Source: Streptomyces parvus
GTDB taxonomy: Bacteria > Actinomycetota > Actinomycetes > Streptomycetales > Streptomycetaceae
Assembly (NCBI RefSeq): GCF_014648875.1
Contig: NZ_BMRY01000003.1
Coordinates: forward strand, 310,001 to 374,000
Reading direction: 5' to 3'
Length of the DNA stretch: 64,000 nt
This document shows, piece by piece, positions 57,379-64,000 of the stretch (within the stretch, counting starts at the first letter, position 1; each line of letters opens with the position of its first letter). A model generated the notes under the pieces. It ran no database searches and was not told where the DNA came from. It was given only the letters and a program-made list of their open reading frames with translations. Made by a program: the position numbers and the translations under genes.

Positions 57379-58599
57379 TCAAGCCGCTTCGGTGGCGGGC
57401 GTCGCGGTGGCCCGGGCCCGGTCCGCCGTCACCCTGCGGCGGCGGACCGGCAGGCCCATCGTGGGGTTGGCCACGCCCCAGGCCGCGCCCTTGCAGACCA
57501 ACTCCTTGTAGAGCGCGGCCAGGCGGCCGGTCAGGGCGGCGTTGACGGCTCGGTCGTCGGCGGTGACGTACTGGATCAGGCCCTCCTTGCGGCCCAGTGA
57601 GATGCACTGGTTGAAGTAGCGGGCCGAGATGGTCGGGAGCTTGCTGTCGGTCAGGCGGGCCGCGATGGCGTCGGCGGCCTGCCAGGCGGTGGGGACGCCC
57701 GAGGCGCACGACATGCGCAGCGGCTTGTCGCCGGGGCCGGTCACCAGGGCCGCGTCGCCGATGGCGTACACGTCCGGGTGGGAGAGTGAACGCATCGTGG
57801 CGTCGACCGTGATCTGGCCCGTCTCGCCGGTCTCCAGGGTCGTGGCCCGGGCGATCGGGTGGACCGCGAAGCCCGTCGTCCAGATGGTGACCGCGGCCGG
57901 GATGTCGCCCTCGGTGGTCGTGACGCGGTCGGCCTGTACGGCGGTGACGGTGGTGTGTTCGTGGGTGGTGATCCGCAGGTTGCTGAACACCTTTTGCAGG
58001 TGGCGCGCGCCCTTGGGGGAGAGCCAGTCGCCCAGTCCGGCCCGGGCGATCAGGGAGACGTCGAGGTCCGGGCGGGTCTCGGCCAGCTCCGTCGCGGCCT
58101 CCACGCCGGTGAGCCCCCCGCCGACGACGGTCACGGGGCTGCCGGGGGCGAGCGCGGCCAGCCGGTCGCGCAGGCGCAGCGCCCCGTCGCGGCCGGCGAT
58201 CTCGTGGGCGTGCTCCGTGGTGCCGGGGACGCCCTGGGTGTTCCAGGCGCTGCCGAGGGCGTAGACGAGGGTGTCGTACTCCAGGTCCGAAGGCCCGTCC
58301 GCGCCGGTGACGGTCACCGTCTTGCGGTCGACATCGATACCCGTCACCCGTCCGAGGCGCAGCTCGACGCCCGTACCGGCGAACATCTCGTCGAAGGGGC
58401 GGGGGCGGAGGGTCTGGCCCACCGCCAGCTGGTGCATCCGGACGCGCTCGACGAAGTCCGGTTCGGCGTTGACGAGGGTGATCGAGACGTCCTCGCCGCG
58501 CAGCCGCCTCGCGAGGCGTCCGGCGGCGGTCGCTCCGGTGTATCCGGCTCCGATGACGACGACGCGGTGCTGCTGGATGTTCTGCCGCATGTTCTGCAT
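57379..58599 (-). CDS. NDH-2-like NAD(P)/FAD-dependent oxidoreductase
   Basis: 406-aa pyridine nucleotide-disulphide-type flavoprotein. FAD site VVVIGAGYTGATAAGRLARRL near residue 12, NAD site VTVVGGGLTGVEAATELAE near residue 155, and the second FAD motif SHPDVYAIGDAALV near residue 290. There is no C-terminal membrane helix; a basic tail (RRRRVTADRARATA) may give membrane contact. It probably passes electrons from NADH to quinone or another acceptor. It lies 84 bp downstream of an ECF41-type sigma gene, the typical regulatory partner of such oxidoreductases. Confidence 0.92.
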   Translation of the reverse strand: MQNMRQNIQQHRVVVIGAGYTGATAAGRLARRLRGEDVSITLVNAEPDFVERVRMHQLAVGQTLRPRPFDEMFAGTGVELRLGRVTGIDVDRKTVTVTGADGPSDLEYDTLVYALGSAWNTQGVPGTTEHAHEIAGRDGALRLRDRLAALAPGSPVTVVGGGLTGVEAATELAETRPDLDVSLIARAGLGDWLSPKGARHLQKVFSNLRITTHEHTTVTAVQADRVTTTEGDIPAAVTIWTTGFAVHPIARATTLETGETGQITVDATMRSLSHPDVYAIGDAALVTGPGDKPLRMSCASGVPTAWQAADAIAARLTDSKLPTISARYFNQCISLGRKEGLIQYVTADDRAVNAALTGRLAALYKELVCKGAAWGVANPTMGLPVRRRRVTADRARATATPATEAA

Positions 58600-58683
58600 G
58601 TCCCTGCACTCCTGTCTCGCGCGGTTTCGCCCCTTGAACCGGGCAGGCCGTCGATTTCTGACAGGTGGGGTGTGTGATGTGGA
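58600..58683 (-). promoter_or_regulatory. Possible ECF41 promoter of the oxidoreductase gene
   Basis: On the minus strand TGTCAGA is followed 16 bp later by CGGTTC, which approximates the ECF41 promoter pattern (TGTCACA-N16-CGTC). The match is imperfect at the -10 box. The ribosome-binding site is probably AGGAGTGCAGGG. Confidence 0.35.
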
Positions 58684-59637
58684 TCACATGTTTTCGTGGA
58701 TGCGGAAGAGGGGGGCTCCGTGGTCCGACGCCGCCCACTGGCGCGTCGCGCGTTCGAGCTTGTCGGGGTTCACCTGGCTGCGGAACGCGGCGATGCCCTC
58801 CGGTGTGAACTCCAGGCAGACCACGCCGATGACCCGGCCGTCGACGAGGACCACCAGGGCGGGCAGCCCGTTGGCGGACGAGATGTGGATCTCCGCCGTA
58901 CCGCCGATGAGACGGCGCGCGGCCTGGTTGGGGGTGAACAGGCTCCGCATGAACTTCGCGACGGCCACGGCCCCCTCGAACGCCTTCGCGCGGGCCGGCA
59001 CCTTCCCGCCGCCGTCGCCGATCGCGATGGCGTCCGCGGTGAGCAGTTCGACCAGCGGTTCGGTCCGGCCGCTGGTGGCCGCGGTGAGGAACTCCTCGAC
59101 GATCCGCCGGGCCGCCGCCTCGTCGATCTCGGTACGGGTCCGGCCCGCCGCGATGTGCTTCTTGGCGCGGTGGAACAGCTGCTGGCTCGCGGACTCCGTG
59201 GTGTCGAGGATCTCGGCGATCTTCCCGTGCGGGTACGCGAACGCCTCCCGCAGGACGTACACCACCCGCTCGTTCGGGGAGAGCCGCTCCATCAGGGCCA
59301 GGACCGCGAACGACACCGACTCGCGCTGCTCGGCGGTGTCGGCCGGGCCGAGCATCGGGTCACCGGCGAGCAGCGGCTCGGGCAGCCACTGGCCCACGTA
59401 CGTCTCGCGGCGGGCGCGCGCCGAGGTGAGCTCGTTGAGGCAGAGGTTGGTGAGGACCTTCGTCAGCCAGGCCTCGGGGACCTCGATGCGGTCGATGTCG
59501 GCGGCCTGCCAGCGCAGGAACGTGTCCTGTACGGCGTCCTCGGCATCGCTCGCCGAGCCGAGGAGGCGGTAGGCGATGGCCTTGAGGCGGGGCATGGCAG
59601 CCTCGAACTGGTCCATCTGGTTCCGGGTCAGCGCCAT
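58684..59637 (-). CDS. ECF41-type sigma factor with SnoaL-like C-terminal domain
   Basis: 317-aa SigJ-like factor. Sigma region 2 (MPRLKAIAYRLLGSASDAEDAVQDTFLRW) and region 4 (LMERLSPNERVVYVLREAFAYPHGKIAEILDTTESASQQLFHRAKKHI) are followed by an NTF2/SnoaL-like domain that both activates and inhibits the factor in this group. The group motifs WLPEPLL (linker), DGGGKV and NPDKL are all present. No anti-sigma factor is expected. The target is probably the adjacent oxidoreductase gene. ATG 59637 begins the homology. Confidence 0.93.
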   Translation of the reverse strand: MALTRNQMDQFEAAMPRLKAIAYRLLGSASDAEDAVQDTFLRWQAADIDRIEVPEAWLTKVLTNLCLNELTSARARRETYVGQWLPEPLLAGDPMLGPADTAEQRESVSFAVLALMERLSPNERVVYVLREAFAYPHGKIAEILDTTESASQQLFHRAKKHIAAGRTRTEIDEAAARRIVEEFLTAATSGRTEPLVELLTADAIAIGDGGGKVPARAKAFEGAVAVAKFMRSLFTPNQAARRLIGGTAEIHISSANGLPALVVLVDGRVIGVVCLEFTPEGIAAFRSQVNPDKLERATRQWAASDHGAPLFRIHENM

Positions 59638-59756
59638 GGTCCGGATCCTAACGGGGAGGGGAACGGAGGTGGGAGCGGCCGTTCGCCGTGGCGGGGGCGG
59701 GGTAGCCGACGCATTACGGGGCGTGCTGGGCGCCCCTCCGTTCGGAGGTGGACACG

Positions 59757-60362
59757 ATGGGCGCGAAGGGGCAGGCGGAGCAAGGGCGTTGGCGTGATCA
59801 GTGGTGGGCCGTCGGGCTGCTGGTGCTGGTGATCGGGGTCGCCGTCCGGCTGGGGTTCCGCGGCTGGTCCGCGTGGCCGGAGGCGCTGGTCGGCGGTGTC
59901 TTCTACGCCGGATTCCTGACGTGGTTCCTGATGCGGCGCAGGCGGCGGGACGCGAAGGCCGTGGGCACCGAGCCGGCAAGGGTGCCTGAGCTGGAGCGCC
60001 GCATCGCGAAGAACGGCGAGCTGCCCGACGACCCGGCCGAGCAGGAGGCCATGGTCCGGCTGATCCGGCGGCGGGAGGAGAAGCTGCGGCGCAGTCGCCG
60101 GTGGGCCTTTCCCATGCTCGGGGTGATCTTCCTGGGGACGCCGTTGCTCTGGTTCATCTCCGGCGATGTGCCGGCGGGGCTGTGGACGCTCGGCTTCGGC
60201 GTGGCGTTCATGAGCTGGATGATCTGGTTCAACCGGCGCTTCGTACGGCGCATGGTCGCGATGCGGCGGCGGATCGAAGGCGTCGGTGGCGTCGGCAGCG
60301 CCGGGAGTGTCGGTGGCGTCGGCGGTGTCGGTGGGATCGAGGGTGTCGGAGGGCGCGCTTAG
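59757..60362 (+). CDS. Membrane protein with Gly-Val repeat tail
   Basis: 201-aa protein with four hydrophobic segments in two pairs (WWAVGLLVLVIGVAVRLGF, ALVGGVFYAGFLTWFLM, then FPMLGVIFLGTPLLWFIS, GLWTLGFGVAFMSWMIWF), joined by a charged cytoplasmic loop (ELERRIAKNGELPDDPAEQEAMVRLIRRREEKLRRSRR). The tail consists of GVGG-type repeats. Function unknown. ATG 59757 has GGAGG 8 nt upstream; GTG 59748 is possible. It lies divergent from the sigma gene. Confidence 0.85.
   Translation: MGAKGQAEQGRWRDQWWAVGLLVLVIGVAVRLGFRGWSAWPEALVGGVFYAGFLTWFLMRRRRRDAKAVGTEPARVPELERRIAKNGELPDDPAEQEAMVRLIRRREEKLRRSRRWAFPMLGVIFLGTPLLWFISGDVPAGLWTLGFGVAFMSWMIWFNRRFVRRMVAMRRRIEGVGGVGSAGSVGGVGGVGGIEGVGGRA
60282..60356 (+). 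repeat. GGTGTCGGTGGCGTCGG-type repeats coding a GVGG tail
   Basis: About 75 bp of imperfect 9- to 12-bp repeats (GGCGTCGGTGGCGTC and variants) encoding GVGGVGSAGSVGGVGGVGG at the C-terminus of the membrane protein. Confidence 0.75.
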
Positions 60363-60371
60363 CATCTCCGG

Positions 60372-61301
60372 ATGACGTGTGCGGTCCGGGGATCCGGTGG
60401 CGGGTGGTGGTGTGCCGGGGTGCGGTGGCCCGGGGAGGTGCCCGAGCTGGGGTGGAGCAGGGGCGGGCGGCGGCGGGTGAGTGTGCTCGCGTACGGGGCC
60501 GGCCTCGGGTTCCGGGCCGCCGGGGAGCGGCACTGTGTGGGCGCCCGGGGGAACGTCTGCCCGCTGGGGGCCGTGGTGCCGGGGCGGTCCACCGGAGGGC
60601 GGTGCGCGGAGTGCGCGCGGCTGGACCGGGCGCATTCGGTGGCCGCCGACACGATGGCGGACGACCCCCGGACGTACCGCGTGTATCTCGCCTGGTTCGG
60701 GCCCGGCCTGGTCAAGGTCGGGATCACCGGGGAGGAGCGCGGGGCCGCCCGGCTGCGGGAGCAGGGGGCCGTGGCCTTCAGCTGGCTGGGGCGCGGGCCC
60801 CTCATGGCGGCCCGGCGGACCGAGGAGGTGCTGCGGGCGGCCCTCGGGGTGCCCGACCGGATCCCGTACGCCAGGAAGCGTGTCGAGCGCGGGCACCTCG
60901 CCGACACGGACGAGCGGGCCGCCGAGGTGGCCGAGCTGTACGCGCGGGCGGCGGCGCTCGAAGGGCGGGGCTGGCCCGAGTCGTTGGAGCGGCTGCCCCT
61001 CGAAGTCGTCGATCAGGTGGGGATTTTCGGGCTTGGCCGGGCGACCGAGTCCGGGCCCGTGCCCCTGCCCGTATCTGCGCCCGTTCGAGCGGTGCGGGAG
61101 CTCGTCGACGGGGGTGTCGTCGCGGGGCGGCTCGTCGCGGCGGCCGGGCCCGATCTGCACCTCGCCGTGACGGGCGGGGGCGTGGTCGTGCTGGATACGC
61201 GGCTGATCACCGGGTGGGACCTGGCCGCGGAGTCCGGGAGTGATGTACGTGTCCCCCTCATCGACATCGGCGGCGGTGGTGTGCAGGGTGGGTTGTTCTG
61301 A
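60372..61301 (+). CDS. DUF2797 family protein
   Basis: 309-aa cytoplasmic protein. A cysteine-containing N-terminal part (GERHCVGARGNVCPLG, GGRCAECARL, a likely zinc-binding set) is followed by the family core YRVYLAWFGPGLVKVGITGEERGAARLREQGAVAFSWLGRGPLMAARRTEEVLR, which resembles a GIY-YIG-like nuclease module (YLAWFG, KVGIT). Function not established. The start at 60372 is 9 bp after the membrane-protein gene; the TTTCCGG context gives no strong ribosome-binding site, so coupling to the upstream gene is likely. Confidence 0.85.
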   Translation: MTCAVRGSGGGWWCAGVRWPGEVPELGWSRGGRRRVSVLAYGAGLGFRAAGERHCVGARGNVCPLGAVVPGRSTGGRCAECARLDRAHSVAADTMADDPRTYRVYLAWFGPGLVKVGITGEERGAARLREQGAVAFSWLGRGPLMAARRTEEVLRAALGVPDRIPYARKRVERGHLADTDERAAEVAELYARAAALEGRGWPESLERLPLEVVDQVGIFGLGRATESGPVPLPVSAPVRAVRELVDGGVVAGRLVAAAGPDLHLAVTGGGVVVLDTRLITGWDLAAESGSDVRVPLIDIGGGGVQGGLF

Positions 61302-61367
61302 ACGATCGGGTGGGTCGATGCGGACGACCGGGTGGGTTGTCCGGAACGACCGGTGAAAGGGCTGCGC

Positions 61368-62252
61368 ATGGAGACGGAAAGCGACGACGTGGTGCGGTTC
61401 CGGGAGCGGCTCGGACTGCCCGGGATCATCGACGTGCACACCCACTTCATGCCCGAGCAGGTCCTGCGCAAGGTGTGGGCCTACTTCGACGCGGCCGGGC
61501 CGCTCACCGGGCTGGAGTGGCCGATCACCTACCGGTACGAGGAGGAGCGGCGGCTCGGCCTGCTGCGGGCGTTCGGGGTGGTCCGGTTCACCGCCATGCT
61601 CTACCCGCACAAGCCCGGTATGGCCCGCTGGCTGAACGGCTGGGCCGCCGGCTTCGCCGCCCGGACCCCGGACTGCCTGCACACCGCGACCCTCTTCCCG
61701 GAGGAGGGCGTCGAGGTGTACGTGAAGGAGGCCGTCGAGGCGGGGGCGCGGGTGTTCAAGTCGCACCTTCAGGTGGGTGCCTACGACGCCAATGATCCGT
61801 TGCTGGACCCCGTGTGGGGGCTGCTTGCGGAGGCCGGGATTCCGGTGGTCATGCACTGCGGTTCCGGGCCCGCGCCCGGGAAGTTCACCGGGCCCGAGCC
61901 GATCGGGCGGCTGCTCGCCCGCCACCCGCGGCTGCGGCTGATCGTCGCGCACATGGGGATGCCGGAGTACGCGGAGTTCCTGGCGCTGGCGGAGGCTTAT
62001 CCGGAGGTCCGGCTCGACACGACCATGGCGTTCACCGACTTCAGCGAGCGGCTCAGCCCCTTCCCGGCGGCCGAGCGTGGGCGGCTCGCCGGCCTCGGGG
62101 ACCGCATCCTGCTGGGGACCGACTTCCCGAACATCCCCTACCCGTACGTCCATCAGCTGGAGGCGTTGGAGCGGCTCGGGCTGGGTGACGGGTGGTTGCG
62201 GGCGGTCTGTCACGGGAACGCCGCCGCGCTGTTCGACATTCCGGACGCCTAG
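61368..62252 (+). CDS. Amidohydrolase-superfamily protein (ACMSD-like)
   Basis: 294-aa TIM-barrel metal-dependent hydrolase of the amidohydrolase-2 group. IIDVHTHFMPEQVL (HxH metal ligands, residues about 23-36), VMHCGSG (His), LIVAHMGMPEY (His) and LLGTDFPNIPYPY (Asp) are in the correct order. The group includes decarboxylases and hydrolases; the substrate cannot be read. ATG 61368 follows GAAAGGG. It ends inside a 14-bp tandem-repeat tract that overlaps the stop codon. Confidence 0.92.
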   Translation: METESDDVVRFRERLGLPGIIDVHTHFMPEQVLRKVWAYFDAAGPLTGLEWPITYRYEEERRLGLLRAFGVVRFTAMLYPHKPGMARWLNGWAAGFAARTPDCLHTATLFPEEGVEVYVKEAVEAGARVFKSHLQVGAYDANDPLLDPVWGLLAEAGIPVVMHCGSGPAPGKFTGPEPIGRLLARHPRLRLIVAHMGMPEYAEFLALAEAYPEVRLDTTMAFTDFSERLSPFPAAERGRLAGLGDRILLGTDFPNIPYPYVHQLEALERLGLGDGWLRAVCHGNAAALFDIPDA

Positions 62253-62309
62253 AACCGGACGCCTGGAACCGGACGCCTGGAACCGGGCGCCTGGAACCGG
62301 ACGCCTGGA
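62240..62309 (+). repeat. 14-bp minisatellite GAACCGGACGCCTG
   Basis: Four consecutive copies of GAACCGGACGCCTG (62252-62307; the third has one change), preceded by a diverged first copy (TTCCGGACGCCTA) that forms the last codons and stop of the amidohydrolase gene, and followed by a broken copy (GAAACCGAC). Confidence 0.9.
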
Positions 62310-62395
62310 AACCGACGGGCCCTCCCGCCGCTTTCTCAGGGAATTCACAGAATCGGGTCAGGCTTCTCTCACGGGCGCCTCACAGAGTGGGCCCC

Positions 62396-63142
62396 ATGAC
62401 GACGACGACCTCGCCCCAGGGGCGTACCGAACTGCTCAGGCCGGACCGTACCCCCGTGCGGGTCCTGGTCGTGGACGACGAGGCTCCGCTCACCGAGCTG
62501 CTCTCGATGGCCCTGCGTTACGAGGGGTGGGAGGTGCGCAGTGCCGGGGACGGGGCGGCGGCGGTCCGGGCGGCGCGTGACTTCCGGCCGGACGCGGTGG
62601 TCCTGGACGTGATGCTCCCGGACATGGACGGGCTGGCCGTGCTGGGCCGGCTGCGCCGCGAGTACGCCGACGTGCCCGTGCTCTTCCTGACCGCCCGGGA
62701 CGCCGTCGAGGACCGGATCGCCGGGCTCACCGCGGGCGGCGACGACTACGTCACCAAGCCGTTCAGCCTGGAGGAGGTCGTGGCCCGGCTGCGCGGGCTC
62801 ATCCGCCGCTCGGGCTCGGCCGTCGCCGCCGGGCGCGGCGAGTCCACGCTCACCGTCGGGGACCTGGTGCTCGACGAGGACAGCCACGAGGTGTGGCGGG
62901 GCGGGGAGGCCATCCACGTCACCGCCACCGAGTTCGAGCTGCTGCGCTTCCTGATGCGCAACCCGCGCCGCGTGCTCAGCAAGGCGCAGATCCTCGACCG
63001 GGTCTGGAACTACGACTTCGGCGGCCAGGCCAACGTCGTCGAGCTCTACATCTCCTACCTCCGCAAGAAGATCGACGCCGGGCGTACGCCGATGATCCAC
63101 ACCCGGCGCGGCGCGGGGTACCTGATCAAGCCCGGTGAGTAG
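62396..63142 (+). CDS. OmpR-type response regulator
   Basis: 248-aa transcription factor. Receiver domain residues about 20-135: VRVLVVDDEAPL (acidic pocket), phospho-acceptor Asp in VVLDVMLPD, FLTARD (Thr) and DDYVTKPFS (Lys). Winged-helix effector domain about 150-245: TATEFELLRFLMRNPRRVLSKAQILDRVW and ELYISYLRKKID. Phosphorylated by the coupled kinase downstream. An N-terminal extension of 20 residues (TTTTSPQGRTELLRPDRT) precedes the receiver. It shares bases with the kinase gene (start within its last codons). Confidence 0.95.
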   Translation: MTTTTSPQGRTELLRPDRTPVRVLVVDDEAPLTELLSMALRYEGWEVRSAGDGAAAVRAARDFRPDAVVLDVMLPDMDGLAVLGRLRREYADVPVLFLTARDAVEDRIAGLTAGGDDYVTKPFSLEEVVARLRGLIRRSGSAVAAGRGESTLTVGDLVLDEDSHEVWRGGEAIHVTATEFELLRFLMRNPRRVLSKAQILDRVWNYDFGGQANVVELYISYLRKKIDAGRTPMIHTRRGAGYLIKPGE

Positions 63143-64000
63143 GGGCCGGGCGGGGGGAGTGCTGAGGCGGCCCTGGACGCTGCGGACCCGGCTCGTCGTC
63201 TCCGCCGTGTCCCTGATCGCCGTCGTCGCGGCTGTCATCGGGTCCGTCACCGCGATCGCCTTCCACAGCTACATGTACGGCAAACTCGACGACCAGCTGC
63301 ACTCCGTCGTCGAGCGCGCCGGGCGGCCGCCCGGCCCCCTCCCACTGCCCGAGACGCTGCGCGAGGCGGGCCCGCTCGGCTTCGTCGGCGGGGGCGGGCA
63401 GCCGCTCGGTACGTTCGGGGCGCTCGTCGACGGCGACGGGGACATCACCGCGTCGAAGGTCGTCGAGGACAGCGGCCTCCGCGCCCAGGAGAGCGCGAAG
63501 CCGCTGACCGCGGAGCAGCGGAGCGCGCTGGAGGCTGCCGTTCCGGAGACCGGCGAAGGGGCCCAGAGCGTCGACCTGCCCGGGCTCGGCGGCTACCGGG
63601 TCGAGGCCACGACCACCGCCGAGGGGTACACCGTCCTCGTCGGCATCCCCAGTGCCGAGGTGAGCGGGGCGCTGACCACCCTGATCGTCGTCGAGATCTG
63701 CGTCACCGCCGCCGGGCTCATCGCCGCCTCGATCGCGGGCACCGTGCTCGTCGGGGTGGCCCTGCGACCGTTGCGCCGGGTCGCCGCCACGGCCACCCGG
63801 GTCTCCGAACTCCCCCTGCACAGCGGGGAGGTGGCGCTCCTCGAACGCGTCCCCGACGCCGAGGCCGATCCCCGTACCGAGGTGGGGCAGGTGGGCGCGG
63901 CGCTCAACCGGATGCTGGGGCACGTCGGTTCGGCCCTCGCCGCCCGCCAGGAGAGCGAGACACGGGTCCGGCAGTTCGTCGCCGACGCCAGCCATGAGCT
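63135..64000 (+). CDS. Sensor histidine kinase, 3' partial
   Basis: Partner kinase of the response regulator, cut by the window end after 288 codons. GTG 63135 overlaps the regulator stop. The first membrane helix is LVVSAVSLIAVVAAVIGSVTAIAF (about residues 20-43), followed by an extracellular sensor of about 140 residues with Gly/Pro-rich parts and a second helix (LTTLIVVEICVTAAGLIAASIAGTVLVGVAL). A HAMP domain starts LRPLRRVAATATRVSELPL, and the H box starts at FVADASHEL, where the window stops. An alternative GTG lies at 63159. The signal sensed is unknown. Confidence 0.92.
   Translation, partial: MSRGRAGGVLRRPWTLRTRLVVSAVSLIAVVAAVIGSVTAIAFHSYMYGKLDDQLHSVVERAGRPPGPLPLPETLREAGPLGFVGGGGQPLGTFGALVDGDGDITASKVVEDSGLRAQESAKPLTAEQRSALEAAVPETGEGAQSVDLPGLGGYRVEATTTAEGYTVLVGIPSAEVSGALTTLIVVEICVTAAGLIAASIAGTVLVGVALRPLRRVAATATRVSELPLHSGEVALLERVPDAEADPRTEVGQVGAALNRMLGHVGSALAARQESETRVRQFVADASHE

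Overview
The window reads as chromosome of a Streptomyces or very close relative. It has very high GC with strong third-position GC bias, GTG starts and 4-bp start/stop overlaps, Tat and lipoprotein signals, an SSI-type protease inhibitor, SigE- and ECF41-type sigma factors, and an actinomycete integrative and conjugative element (AICE). A perfect 14-bp parS palindrome (50312-50325), a one-mismatch parS (8216-8229) and a cluster of DnaA boxes (about 5680-5988) suggest the segment lies in the origin half of the chromosome core. That placement is inference.

Layout. 1-2256: ABC exporter (permease, ATPase, permease). 2565-3269: DNA-binding coiled-coil protein. 3345-7021: HAD phosphatase and serS, a 640-bp DnaA-box spacer, then pheA. 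7134-13357: extracellular copper-handling cluster on the minus strand (membrane protein, YcnI, Sco, PCuAC, CopC-CopD, Tat-exported DyP peroxidase). 13675-21470: RsbW-like ATPases, a SpoIIE-type phosphatase, aminopeptidase P, a degenerate primase-polymerase-like protein, a secreted protein and a SEC-C protein. 21652-24456: glycerophosphodiesterase and a membrane HtrA/DegP-type protease.

24545-36364: tRNA-Ser(TGA) carries an integrated AICE of 11.7 kb, bounded by a perfect 61-bp direct repeat (24574-24634 and 36304-36364). From left to right it has integrase, TTG-started excisionase, an iteron-like repeat field, a DUF3631-type ATPase, a small protein, a Prim-Pol primase, a small cysteine-rich protein, an FtsK-like Tra protein, a six-gene chain in which every junction overlaps by 4 bp (including a DUF2637/SpdB-like protein), a palindromic operator array, a GntR repressor and a YdcF-like protein. 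The element brings its own terminator behind the tRNA, and what looks like the original tRNA terminator now sits beyond the right repeat.

36511-42610: S1 protein, PRC-barrel protein, a 990-aa secreted sugar-oxidation fusion flanked by LacI-like operators, a second catalytically plausible Prim-Pol protein with a LexA-like SOS box at its start, and a small secreted protein. 42834-47712: a five-gene operon matching gene for gene and nearly length for length the core of the mycobacterial igr operon (FadE29, ChsH2, FadE28, ChsH1, Ltp2), which removes the last side-chain carbons of steroids. 47892-50284: SigE-family sigma factor and a fatty-acyl-CoA ligase with an operator. 50387-54559: 1390-aa multidomain pseudo-histidine-kinase. 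54922-56167: SSI-like inhibitor, tRNA-Ser(GCT), tRNA-Arg(ACG), followed by a decayed tRNA-Ser fragment. 56681-64000: lipoprotein, NDH-2-like oxidoreductase beside its probable ECF41 sigma factor, membrane protein, DUF2797 protein, amidohydrolase followed by a 14-bp minisatellite, and a two-component system cut by the window end.
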